Below, in pieces: positions 27,635 to 36,559 of a stretch of DNA of 64,000 nucleotides; position 1 is the stretch's first letter, and every line of letters starts with the position of its first letter. This DNA is from Wolbachia endosymbiont (group A) of Longitarsus flavicornis. GTDB taxonomy: Bacteria; Pseudomonadota; Alphaproteobacteria; Rickettsiales; Anaplasmataceae. The stretch covers positions 992,001-1,056,000 of the forward strand of contig NZ_OZ008337.1 in assembly GCF_963931955.1 (NCBI RefSeq), read 5' to 3'. The notes beneath the pieces are model-generated. The model made no database searches, was not told where the DNA came from, and saw nothing but the letters and a program-made list of their open reading frames with translations. The translations under genes and the position numbers were made by a program.

Positions 27635-30280
27635 ATGAAGCTAAACGAAATCAGAAAAAGATTTATAAAATTTTTCGTAAGTAATGACCACAAGCAGGTT
27701 TCTTCTTCTCCTTTGATTCCAGAGCATGACCCAACGCTCATGTTCACAAATGCTGGTATGGTGCAGTTTAAAAATATTTTTACTGGTGCTCAAAAAACTG
27801 AAATGAAGCGTGCTGTTTCAAGTCAAAAGTGCCTAAGAGCAGGTGGTAAACACAACGATCTTGAAAATGTTGGCTATACAACTCGGCATCACACATTTTT
27901 TGAAATGCTCGGAAATTTTAGCTTCGGTGATTACTTTAAAGAAACCGCGATAGAATTCGCGTGGAAATTTATCACTAAGGAGTTGTCCCTCGATAAAAAC
28001 AGACTATCCATAACCGTCTACCATACTGATGATGAGGCGTACGAGATTTGGCGTAAGATAAGTGGCTTTTCAAGTGATAAAATCATAAGAATTGCAACGG
28101 ATGATAACTTTTGGAGTATGGGAAGCACTGGTCCGTGCGGTCCATGTTCTGAAATTTTTTATGACCATGGGAGTCCTAATTTACAAGAGGGCGATAGAAT
28201 TGTTGAAATCTGGAATCTGGTATTCATGGAGTTTAACAAAGATGAAGAAGGTAATTTACACAAATTGCCAAAAAAATGCATCGATACTGGAATGGGCATT
28301 GAAAGAATAGCGGCTGTTATGCAAAACGTCCATGATAACTATGATATTGATCTATTTTCTGCTCTGATAAATAAATCTCAAGAGTATTGTGGAAGAACAG
28401 AAAATAAAATAGCGCATAAGATCGTAGCAGATCATCTTCGCGCGGCTGCATTTCTCATCGCAGAGGGGGTACTCCCTGGAAATGAGGGTAGGAATTACGT
28501 ATTACGCAGATTAATTAGGAGAGCCGCGCGTTATATCCACCTGCTTGGATATAATGATTCCCTACTCCATCGCGTTTTTCCGGTGCTGATAGATAGCACG
28601 AGTTCGGCTTATATGGGGGATATTTATCCTGAATTGATCAGAGCTAAAAGCTTAATAGAAACGACGTTAAAATCAGAGGAAGAAAACTTTAAAGACACTT
28701 TGATGAAAGGCATTAGTCTATTGGAAAAATTCACTGCAGATTTAAAACCAGGTGACACTCTGCCTGGAGAATTAGCGTTTAAGCTATATGATACTTATGG
28801 ATTTCCTTTGGATATTACACTTGATATTTTAAAAGAGAAAAAAATAAATTTTGACCAGAAGGGTTTTGATGATGCAATGGGAGAACAAAAAGAGAGAGCA
28901 CGTGCTAAATGGGCTGGATCTGGTGAAAAATCTGTTGAGCAAGTATGGTTTGATTTGATCGATAAATTTGGCAAAACAAAATTTGTTGGTTATGAGTTCA
29001 ATGAAGTAAATGATGCGAAAATACTAGCTATAGTTTCCTCTAAAAATGAAGTAATTGATTCTGCAAAGGAGGGAGAAAAGATAACCATTATACTTGATAA
29101 AACACCTTTTTATGGCGAGTCAGGTGGACAGGTGGGAGATACTGGAAGTTTTATTGTCATCTCAGTTGGGCCAGCGTCACGCGCTGGAATGACACAAGAC
29201 CTAGGTGTAATCACAGTGGAAAATACCAATAAGGTTAATGACCTATGTTTGCACAGATGCATAGTTAAATTCGGTTCAATTTGTAAAGGTGACACAGTTA
29301 CAGCAAGCATAGATAAGGAAAGAAGGCAAACCTTAAGGAGAAATCATTCAGCTACACACCTTTTGCACTTTGTATTAAGAAAAATCTTGGGTGATCATGT
29401 CACTCAAAAAGGTTCCCTAGTTGCACCGGATAAGTTACGATTTGACTTTAGTCATAACACTCAAGTTACTCAGGATCAGCTATTCTTAGTAGAAGATATG
29501 GTAAACTCTCTAATCAGAGAAAACCTTTCTACGTCTACAAAAATTCAGAGCATGAATCAGGCAATAGACGAAGGAGCTATGGCGTTATTTGGTGAAAAAT
29601 ATGGCAACCAAGTAAGAGTAGTGAAGATTGGAGATTCAAGGGAACTGTGTGGTGGCACACACGTTGAACATACTGGAGAAATTGGTTTGTTTAAGATAGT
29701 AACAGAGAGTTCTGTTGCTTTTGGAGTGAGGAGAATTGAAGCTTTAACTGGTCAGGAAGCAATCAATTATGTACGTGATAATGAAATTAACTTAAAAAAA
29801 GTTGCAGAATTTGTAAAAGCGCCAGTAAGTGAAATAATAAACCGATTAAATATTTTAAATCAAGAGCGCAAAGAATCTGAAGCTAAAATAAAAAATTTAT
29901 ATAAAAAACTTATAAGCGCAGAGAGCATAAAAAGTACTGAAATAAATGGAATAAATTTTGTAAGTCATGCTTTTACCAATATTCCAGCGAATATAATAAG
30001 AGAGTTTGTTTTGCAGCAACAAAAACCAAAAACGATAATAGCTTTCACGGCAACAGAAAAAGATAAAACAGTCTTGATTATTAAAGTAAGTAAAGACTTA
30101 GCTAATAAAATTAGTGCAAAAGAACTAGTATCAATAGCAGTTGAAAAAAACTGTAGTGGGAATGCTGAACTTGCACAAACAGGCTGTGATAGCAATAAAA
30201 TAGATGATGCCATTACAGCCATTTATAGCAAAATAACAGCTTCTAAGCACTGTACGTCATACCGCCGCGGTATCTCTTAG
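27635..30280 (+). CDS. alaS: Alanyl-tRNA synthetase with an inserted palindromic element
   Basis: AlaRS charges tRNA-Ala. 881 residues. The class II core is complete (FTNAGMVQFKNIFTG, RHHTFFEMLGNFSFGDYFKE, GPCGPCSEIFYDHG, TGMGIERIAAV). The editing domain has HSATHLLHFVLR and CGGTHVEHTGEIGLFKI. Two oddities: residues ~505-521 (FIVISVGPASRAGMTQD) match a translated palindromic repeat inserted in frame between GQVGDTG and GVITVEN; and the last residues CTSYRRGIS plus the stop come from the CGTCATACCGCCGCGGTATC repeat. The oligomerisation (C-Ala) domain is therefore terminated by repeat sequence. Confidence 0.96.
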   Translation: MKLNEIRKRFIKFFVSNDHKQVSSSPLIPEHDPTLMFTNAGMVQFKNIFTGAQKTEMKRAVSSQKCLRAGGKHNDLENVGYTTRHHTFFEMLGNFSFGDYFKETAIEFAWKFITKELSLDKNRLSITVYHTDDEAYEIWRKISGFSSDKIIRIATDDNFWSMGSTGPCGPCSEIFYDHGSPNLQEGDRIVEIWNLVFMEFNKDEEGNLHKLPKKCIDTGMGIERIAAVMQNVHDNYDIDLFSALINKSQEYCGRTENKIAHKIVADHLRAAAFLIAEGVLPGNEGRNYVLRRLIRRAARYIHLLGYNDSLLHRVFPVLIDSTSSAYMGDIYPELIRAKSLIETTLKSEEENFKDTLMKGISLLEKFTADLKPGDTLPGELAFKLYDTYGFPLDITLDILKEKKINFDQKGFDDAMGEQKERARAKWAGSGEKSVEQVWFDLIDKFGKTKFVGYEFNEVNDAKILAIVSSKNEVIDSAKEGEKITIILDKTPFYGESGGQVGDTGSFIVISVGPASRAGMTQDLGVITVENTNKVNDLCLHRCIVKFGSICKGDTVTASIDKERRQTLRRNHSATHLLHFVLRKILGDHVTQKGSLVAPDKLRFDFSHNTQVTQDQLFLVEDMVNSLIRENLSTSTKIQSMNQAIDEGAMALFGEKYGNQVRVVKIGDSRELCGGTHVEHTGEIGLFKIVTESSVAFGVRRIEALTGQEAINYVRDNEINLKKVAEFVKAPVSEIINRLNILNQERKESEAKIKNLYKKLISAESIKSTEINGINFVSHAFTNIPANIIREFVLQQQKPKTIIAFTATEKDKTVLIIKVSKDLANKISAKELVSIAVEKNCSGNAELAQTGCDSNKIDDAITAIYSKITASKHCTSYRRGIS
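29156..29194. repeat. Palindromic element inside alaS
   Basis: GCCAGCGTCACGCGCTGG with flanking GTCATCTCAG / GGAATGACAC is the same unit as in the intergenic clusters (TGTCATTCCAGCGCGTGAC...). It is read in frame as part of AlaRS (about residues 508-520). Confidence 0.8.
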
Positions 30281-30301
30281 CCGCTAACAAGTAGCGGGAT
30301 C

Positions 30302-30432
30302 TGATATTGCCCACATAATAGGTATCTTGAGAACCCAAATAACCTGGATGTTGCGTCTCAATTTCACCATGAGCTTCCCTTTGTTCTTTCACTTTTTCTA
30401 AAGCTGCAAGTTGTTCTTCAGTTAAAATCTTG
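30302..30432 (-). pseudogene. IS481-type transposase, internal fragment
   Basis: Reading leftward, an open stretch encodes ILTEEQLAALEKVKEQREAH, then GEIETQHPGYLGSQDTYYVG, the segment of IS481-family transposases that leads into the first catalytic Asp. No start, and no downstream catalytic part. Probably the same family as the fragment at 33863-34038, on the other side of the IS110 and intron debris. Confidence 0.65.
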
Positions 30433-30463
30433 AGCTACTTTTGTCTCTAGTGCTTTAAGTCTT

Positions 30464-31825
30464 CTAAGAAACTTCCTTCATAATCAGATCTTTCTCCATC
30501 ATAACATAACCAAATTCCTTTGCTTTTTTGATCAAATTTTTTATAATTTTCTCTTTATAGCGTTTTTCATAATATTCTATACCTCTTTCCACATACTCTT
30601 TCCCAAACTTTAGCATATTGTAAAAAGTGCATGCTATTTTTCTTGCTGTAGCGGTAATAGCTTTAGGAGTGCCCAATCGTTTTTTTAATCCCCTGCCGTA
30701 TGCACCAAGTGCACTTTTACTGTTTAATGCAGAATTAGCTGCCATTCTAAACGCATCTGCAGCGCGATTAATTACTCTACGAGTTCTTGTTCCTATTACT
30801 TTCTCACCTGTTATTCTATTAGCAGGACTCAACCCTAACCATGAAGAAAAATGTTTTTCTGTTGGCCATTTATTAGGATTCATACCAACTTCTGAAATAA
30901 TAGTTTGTATAGTTAATACATCAAGTCCAGGAATTCCCGTAAAATCAACACCTATCACTCGATACAATTCCCCATGTAATGCAAAGTTCGGCTTGTTTTT
31001 TGTAGATTTATTTTTTGCTTTACTACACTGTTTGTTTTCGTCAGGTTTTGTTTCAAATTTTTTATAATAGCATTCAATAGCTTTATCACATTCTGCTATT
31101 TCTTCTTGATATACATTATATAACTTAAATTCTTGCTTTAGTGTAAATAAGTGCTCCTCCCTATAGTCACCTGTTAATGCTTTTGCAATAGTAGACTTAT
31201 TACTTTTTATCCTATAGTCTTTCAACTCAGCCAATTTATCAGGGTTACTCTCTCCTTCAATTATGGCCTTGATAATTCGCATACCAGTTGTACCAGTAAT
31301 ATCACTTATTACCTTATGTAATTGAAGGTTCATTTGAGACAATGCTTTTTGCATACGATTAATATGTATAGCTGCAGTTCTAATCAGGCTTTCTCGTTGT
31401 CTAATGTAACTGCGTAACACACAGATTTGATCATCTGGCCTGAATGATCCTTGAAGTAGCCCATAGCTATGTAATTGTTGCAACCATTGGCAATCTTGGA
31501 CGTCTGATTTTCTACCAGGAACATTTTTTACATGTCGTGCATTCACCAATATTACGTCAAATCCATAAGACTCTAGTACCTGAAACGGAGGAATCCAGTA
31601 TACTCCTGTTGATTCCATAGATACTGTTTTGATTCCACATTCTTTCAACCATTTTGCTAAATTATGCAGATCTTCTGTAAAACACCCAAACTTTTGAATT
31701 CTTTGCTTACTCCTTCCTTCAGGTACACATGCATAATGTACTTCCGAACCAATATCAATTCCTGCTGCATCAGGATTAATCATTTTTAACTCACCTTTCA
31801 TTTTTTTCTTTTTTACTTTTTTCAT
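30464..31825 (-). CDS. IS110-family transposase, apparently intact
   Basis: 453 residues. The N-terminal RuvC-like DEDD domain begins AAGIDIGSEVHYACVPEG (first Asp), followed by KTVSMESTGVYWIPPFQVLE and RHVKNVPGRKSDVQDCQWLQ (Asp pair). The C-terminal transposase_20 domain has GIPGLDVLTIQTIISEVG, HFSSWLGLSPANRITGEK and the conserved Ser region AADAFRMAANSALNSKSALG. IS110 elements leave no inverted repeats, so ends cannot be set by eye. The long N-terminal lysine run (KKVKKKKMKG) suggests the Met at MINPDAAG may be the real start. No frameshift is visible, so it could be active. Confidence 0.9.
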   Translation of the reverse strand: MKKVKKKKMKGELKMINPDAAGIDIGSEVHYACVPEGRSKQRIQKFGCFTEDLHNLAKWLKECGIKTVSMESTGVYWIPPFQVLESYGFDVILVNARHVKNVPGRKSDVQDCQWLQQLHSYGLLQGSFRPDDQICVLRSYIRQRESLIRTAAIHINRMQKALSQMNLQLHKVISDITGTTGMRIIKAIIEGESNPDKLAELKDYRIKSNKSTIAKALTGDYREEHLFTLKQEFKLYNVYQEEIAECDKAIECYYKKFETKPDENKQCSKAKNKSTKNKPNFALHGELYRVIGVDFTGIPGLDVLTIQTIISEVGMNPNKWPTEKHFSSWLGLSPANRITGEKVIGTRTRRVINRAADAFRMAANSALNSKSALGAYGRGLKKRLGTPKAITATARKIACTFYNMLKFGKEYVERGIEYYEKRYKEKIIKNLIKKAKEFGYVMMEKDLIMKEVS

Positions 31826-32200
31826 GTTAATTTCCTCTTTATAATTTATAATAGAGAAGTGCTTCAGCTTGGAACGGTTAAATAATACACTCTTCTAATC
31901 GGGGTTATATACCACCAATGGTTCAACCGTTCCTATCCAAAACCATGCTAACGCACGGGCACTTAAAGCACCATTGACTTAGTGGATCATAACTGCAAAA
32001 GCACTCCTGAAAAATTATATCCAAAAACTTCCAGGTGTATAAATGATTATGATAATGAAGTTTCTTTTTTTGGTATAACACACACCGTGGGTCGGAGCTA
32101 ACGTGAAACGATTTCATGGAACGGAGTAACCACATGGAAGCTCTTATTATCCTTTGTTTAAAAAGGATAACTAAGAAGGTGGCCCACTGAATGCTTCTAT
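31826..32200. other. Non-coding left end of IS110 and start of intron RNA
   Basis: The first ~300 bases upstream of the IS110 gene include an imperfect inverted pair (TTGGAACGGTTAAA / GGTTCAACCGTTCC) and are likely the IS110 non-coding end, which in this family encodes guide RNA. From about 32090 the sequence looks like group II intron domain I (GGGTCGGAGCTAACGTGAAA). No protein gene is seen. Confidence 0.4.
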
Positions 32201-32632
32201 GTGGAGGGATTGTTTAAGAAGCTAATGCCTAAAGTAATATTTGGGATATGCAGAAGTAAACACTGTAGTTTGGAAGGTAAAGTTGTGAATAGTAGTGAAT
32301 ATGTCATGAGCCAACAAAATGTTAGGTATGAATGGAATGAAACTCCCTGGCGTAAGCTGGAGAAATCTTCATTTAAGCTACAAAAACGAATTTACCGAGC
32401 TTCTAAATGTAATGATATCAAGAAGATGCATAAACTTCAGAGATTATTACTAAAATCAACAAGTGCAAGAATGCTCGCTGTTAGGAGGGTAACTCAGGAT
32501 AACAGAGGGAAAAAGACTGCAGGTATTGATGGAAAGTCTAATCTTAATAAAAAGGAAAGATTGCTATTAGCAAATTCTTTAAATATAAGAGAAAAGGCAA
32601 AGCCATCAAGAAGGGTATGGATTGTATATTAA
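32201..32632 (+). pseudogene. Group II intron reverse transcriptase/maturase, N-terminal fragment
   Basis: The frame contains the start of a group II intron-encoded protein: MSQQNVRYEWNETPWRKLEK (internal ATG at 32306), then LQKRIYRASKCNDIKKMHKL and ARMLAVRRVTQDNRGKKTAG, which is the RT-0/RT-1 beginning including the AGIDG motif. The frame then degenerates (SRRVWIVY, stop), so the RT catalytic YADD part, maturase and endonuclease regions are missing. Upstream sequence resembles the intron's domain I. It was probably cut off by later insertions; IS3 debris and IS copy 2 follow. Confidence 0.8.
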
Positions 32633-32774
32633 GTCAAAGTCGCAAGACTATAATGAGCTAGCTGTCAATTGGATTGATTGGGTAGGGATCTTAGTACACT
32701 CCTAGCTAGAAAAAATGTAGTACGAACGGTAGGGGGATCTAAAAGATCGAATCACAATCCTGTTACATTATTAT

Positions 32775-32849
32775 TACAAGCGTAAACCTGCCAAAAATCT
32801 ACTATTACATAGTGATCAAGGTTCACAATATACTTTGCAAGGTTATCAA
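32775..32849 (+). pseudogene. IS3-family OrfB fragment, interrupted by IS copy 2
   Basis: An open stretch reads YKRKPAKNLLLHSDQGSQYT then LQGYQ, the segment around the second catalytic Asp of IS3-type transposases (HSDQGSQY). It is broken at the TA site where the IS5-type copy 2 begins (32852); no continuation was found on the far side. Confidence 0.65.
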
Positions 32850-32851
32850 TA

Positions 32852-33743
32852 GACTTCTTTCAAAATTCATGTATGGAGCTCAAAATTGTGAATTGCAGCA
32901 ATCAAATTAAACCTTAAACCAAAACGTTTTCGTCGGTTTCTATACCTGTCCGAGATGATTTTAAACCTTTTCAATAAGCCAATTACGTTTTCAACAATTG
33001 CCCTTTGGCTCATAAGTGCCCTGTTCTCTTTTTTTTGTTCTTTGCTTAACGGATTCTTTTTCATTTTCCTGTGCGGTAATACAACATTTTTGTGTATCTT
33101 CTGCATTCCCCTGTAGCCGGCATCAGCTAAGATTTTGGTGTCCGGTAATATTGCTACCTTTGATTCTCTAAACATCCGAAAATCGTGTTTTCTACCATTC
33201 GAGAAAGATGTGCATATGACTTTTTTACTCTTCTTCTCTGTTACTATTTGTGTTTTTATAGTATGCCTTTTTTTCTTTCCAGAGTAGAAGGGCTTTTGCT
33301 TTTTTTTGGTCTCTCTACTGGCGTTTCAGTTCCGTCTATTACTAAAACTTCATATTCTACATCACTCTTTAATAGCTCTTTTTTTCCTGGTAATGCAAAA
33401 TCTGGATGTTTTATTAATATGTCTTCTACCTATCTTATTATTTTAAAACTGTTACTTTCACTCATGCCATAGCTTTGCCCAATATGAAAATATGTACGAT
33501 ATTCTCTTATATATTCCAGTGCCATAAGTAGCCTGTCTTCTATGCAAAGTTTACTTTTTCTTCCACTTCTAGCTTTTTTTCTTTTATCCTCCACTTCTAG
33601 AATTTCTACCATTCGCTCAAATGTTGCTTTTTTTACCCCTGTTAAACGTCGAAACTTTTCTCCTTCTAACTTTTCTATTTCCTTATATTTCATGCTTTCA
33701 AATACTTCATCTTACACTCCCTCTAACAATTTTGAAAGAAGTC
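32852..33743 (-). mobile_element. IS5-type element (ISWpi1-like), copy 2
   Basis: 892 bp, same ends as copy 1, flanked by TA at 32850-32851 and 33744-33745. Inserted into IS3-family debris, so it post-dates that fragment. Confidence 0.88.
32867..33693 (-). pseudogene. IS5-type transposase, split (copy 2)
   Basis: Same protein pieces as in copy 1: OrfA 33693-33430 ending at TAG, OrfB 33175-32867, with the same internal stop and the same A8 shift point. Confidence 0.8.
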
Positions 33744-33862
33744 TAGTGATAAAGTTGTAATTTTGGTGCATGTAAAAGACAAGACTTAATCTGACAGTGA
33801 TGAATTAGCTGACAGAAGAATTGAGGTAGTCAAAACTAATATCAGACTGTTGTTTAATGCTA

Positions 33863-34038
33863 CTAATATTTTTCTGAAAAGCAAAATGCTTCTTCTCCTC
33901 CATTTTCATATAACTCCTTAAAGCGATAAAATGTATCTCTTGAGTATCCCATCACTTTGCATGCTTGAGACACATTTCCTAGTTGTTTTGCTAGTTCTCT
34001 AGCTTTGGTTTTAATATTTTTGTCTGTATTGTACTCAT
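33863..34038 (-). pseudogene. IS481-type transposase, N-terminal fragment with frameshift
   Basis: A ribosome-binding site (AAAGGAG) and ATG at 34038 give MSTIQTKILKPKLEN then a stop. A second frame continues the real sequence: TKARELAKQLGNVSQACKVM, then GYSRDTFYRFKELYENGGEE, the helix-turn-helix of IS481-type transposases, before a stop at 33863. It has both a frameshift and a truncation. The end-like sequence GACTTGACCTGACACTTT lies just upstream (34074-34092). Confidence 0.7.
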
Positions 34039-34094
34039 ATCTAACACTCCTTTATTTTTAACTTACTTTTTTAAAGTGTCAGGTCAAGTCTTGT

Positions 34095-34325
34095 TTAATA
34101 CAATTTATCACTAGTGCCTAAAGTGATCTCCTTTATCCTCTCATCTGCTAATATTTTTAATTTCTCCCCGTATCTATAATAATTTCGCTTTATAATGTAT
34201 AATTCAGCAGCAGCATCATCATCTAATTTAGGGTAATATTCGTAATCGCAATTTTCTTCAATGCTTATAGATGATGCTAAAAGTGGAAATAGAATTAATA
34301 GTAAAATAAGTAAAAAGCTTTTCAT
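34095..34325 (-). CDS. Small exported protein, 76 residues
   Basis: A clear signal peptide (MKSFLLILLLILFPLLASS, cut likely after ASS) is followed by an acidic mature part (CDYEYYPKLDDDAAAELYII) and a basic C-terminal half. No lipobox, one cysteine. I do not recognise the family. Its end lies at the border of the transposase remnant on the left, so the C-terminus may have been truncated by insertion. It lies in the same direction as ispG, 110 bases downstream of it. Confidence 0.55.
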   Translation of the reverse strand: MKSFLLILLLILFPLLASSISIEENCDYEYYPKLDDDAAAELYIIKRNYYRYGEKLKILADERIKEITLGTSDKLY

Positions 34326-34436
34326 ACCAATTATTTAAACTCAATTGTGTTATAAATGTATTAATAACGAAAAAAGAAAAACAAGGTTTAATTTTCTTTT
34401 TTATTTGCGATTTATCTATTAATTAACCGTGAAAGG

Positions 34437-35732
34437 TTACGTGTAATGCTCCTTCACATAATTATCAATAATTGCCTTAAATTCTTCAGAGACATTATCA
34501 CCTTGTAAAGTTTTGAAATATTTGCCGTCTTTGTAGACTGCTGAAACAGGTTTTTCTCCATATCCAGGTAAGCTGATTCCCAAATTTGCGTGTTTGCTTT
34601 CTCCAGGACCGTTTACTATGCATCCCATGACAGCAATGCTCATATGCTCTACACCTGGATTTTTTTTCTTCCATATCGGTATATGAGTTTTTATATAGCC
34701 ATTCACCTCTTCAGTTAATATACGAAAACGATCGCTACTCGTGCGCCCACAACCAGGACATGAATTAACCTGAGGGTTAAAGTATTGCAAGCCTATAGAC
34801 TGCAATATTTCCTGACACACCACCACTTCATTAGTACGCGATTCACCAGGACGTTGAGTCAAAGAAGCCCGTATTGTATCTCCAATGCCATTTTGCAATA
34901 AATAAGTAAGCCCTGCTGCGGTATTTACCACACCTTTATTGCCCATACCAGCCTCAGTTAAACCCAAATGCAGCGCATAATTGGAAGATTTTGCAAGTGC
35001 CATATAAACTAAAATTAAATCTTGTACTTTGCTAACTTTACATGAAATGATTATTTTGTTTGAATTTAGACCAATTTCTTCAGCTTTTTTTGCACTATCA
35101 AGAGCGGACATCACAAGTGCTTTGCGCAGTATAACGTCAGAAGGCCTTGAATTACTAAGCGAAGAGTTTTCATCCATCAATTTTTGCAAAAGGTATTTAT
35201 CAAGACTACCCCAATTTACTCCAATTCTAACCGGAAGATCGTGCATTATTGCATACTCTATCACCCTTTCAAACTTCTCATCACGTTTGTCGCCAAAGCC
35301 TATATTGCCTGGATTGATTCTAATTTTACCCAGCATTTTGATGTTGTCTGGATAATCTTGAACTAATTTATCTAGCTCATACTGACCACAGCCTACCAAT
35401 ATTTTACCGTCAAAGCCTTCTTTATTTATCTCTTCTACTATATAAGGTATTGCCCTTGCTACTTCCTCTGAATTCAAAGCAATCCGTACTAACTCTGAAC
35501 CTGCACGTGCTAGTTCTGTTATCTCTTTTGCATAATGTTTTGCGCTACTTTTTATATTATCAGAATCTATATGCACGCCAAGCGCCATAGATTGTACAAC
35601 TATAGGATTATTTCCACCTATCTTTACTTTTCCAACTTCTACAACATGAGTTTTGTGCCTGGAAATCGGCGATAATTCATATGCATCATCATTCAATATC
35701 AGGTCTTTATCTAGCATATTATTAATGGCCAA
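34437..35732 (-). CDS. ispG: 4-hydroxy-3-methylbut-2-enyl diphosphate synthase
   Basis: IspG (GcpE) is the 4Fe-4S enzyme of the MEP isoprenoid pathway. 431 residues: KVKIGGNNPIVVQSMALG at the start of the TIM barrel, VRIGVNWGSLDKYLL, and cluster ligands in NSCPGCGRTSSDRF with the later MGCIVNGPGESKHANLGISL. It has the longer form with an insert found in alphaproteobacteria. It lies 10 bases downstream of the exported protein at 35743, on the same strand, so the two may be one transcript. Confidence 0.96.
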   Translation of the reverse strand: MAINNMLDKDLILNDDAYELSPISRHKTHVVEVGKVKIGGNNPIVVQSMALGVHIDSDNIKSSAKHYAKEITELARAGSELVRIALNSEEVARAIPYIVEEINKEGFDGKILVGCGQYELDKLVQDYPDNIKMLGKIRINPGNIGFGDKRDEKFERVIEYAIMHDLPVRIGVNWGSLDKYLLQKLMDENSSLSNSRPSDVILRKALVMSALDSAKKAEEIGLNSNKIIISCKVSKVQDLILVYMALAKSSNYALHLGLTEAGMGNKGVVNTAAGLTYLLQNGIGDTIRASLTQRPGESRTNEVVVCQEILQSIGLQYFNPQVNSCPGCGRTSSDRFRILTEEVNGYIKTHIPIWKKKNPGVEHMSIAVMGCIVNGPGESKHANLGISLPGYGEKPVSAVYKDGKYFKTLQGDNVSEEFKAIIDNYVKEHYT

Positions 35733-35742
35733 TATTGTGATA

Positions 35743-36363
35743 CTATTTTACTGTGTCAGCTACGCTGCCAAATGAACTCGAACCATTCAAACTATAAGCA
35801 TCTACGTTATCCAAATTAGCAATAGAATCACGTGAGCACGTTCTTCTTGATGGAGTTTCTTTTATAGTGATATTCATAGGAGAAACTTTTTTTTCTCGTG
35901 TTGAAGTAATTTTTTTTCCTTCTTGTTGTTCACTTTCATGCTGCTTATTTTCATACTGGAAAACTGGCTCTTGATCTATAAATACAGCACCCCTTAAACG
36001 TGCGATATTAATACCATGCTGATTTATCATAGCGCTCTCTTCATCGTCGACTATGCAAGCTTCCACGTCATTTGGCTCATTATCAAGACTAGCAATTTTT
36101 TTCTCTTTTAATTTTTTGATTAGATCTTCTTTATTTATAGCTCGATCTTGTAACTTTTTTTTCTTGAGCAATTCCATACGCTTCTCATACAGTTTATATG
36201 ACTCAGCAAAATCCTCATCTGTATGAAAGCTTGCACCACCAGGGTTACCAGGAGGTATGTATCTCTTACTGAGCTTAGATTTAGCTTCAGCACTATGCAC
36301 AGTAAAAAAGCTAGAAACCAAAAACATTAATATAAACAAAACTTTAGAAAAAATCCTAAGCAT
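35743..36363 (-). CDS. Exported hypothetical protein, 206 residues
   Basis: An N-terminal signal peptide (SKVLFILMFLVSSFFTVHSA, cleavage near AEA) is followed by a charged helical part (ESYKLYEKRMELLKKKKLQD) and a low-complexity C-terminal half. The segment YIPPGNPGGASFHTDEDF after the signal sequence is distinctive. No known domain is recognised. It is probably periplasmic or secreted, and co-transcribed with ispG (10-base gap). The helical part might form a coiled coil. Confidence 0.65.
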   Translation of the reverse strand: MLRIFSKVLFILMFLVSSFFTVHSAEAKSKLSKRYIPPGNPGGASFHTDEDFAESYKLYEKRMELLKKKKLQDRAINKEDLIKKLKEKKIASLDNEPNDVEACIVDDEESAMINQHGINIARLRGAVFIDQEPVFQYENKQHESEQQEGKKITSTREKKVSPMNITIKETPSRRTCSRDSIANLDNVDAYSLNGSSSFGSVADTVK

Positions 36364-36559
36364 ATAGTGCTATAGTAAATATCGTGTTTTAAAAGATAGC
36401 AATTAACAAACTTTAAGTAAACCAGAATCTTTACTAACTTTACAATACAAATATTTTTCTAAAAAGTGATATGTTTACTATCAAAAAACCTACATAGGCT
36501 AAGAGAAGAGTAAGGTGCTACAAGTTGCGTAACACCTCCTCAAGAAGAGTGTTATTCAG

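Noticed and set aside
30627..31067. 146-codon frame antisense to the IS110 transposase
   Set aside because: Shadow of a clearly conserved gene on the other strand.
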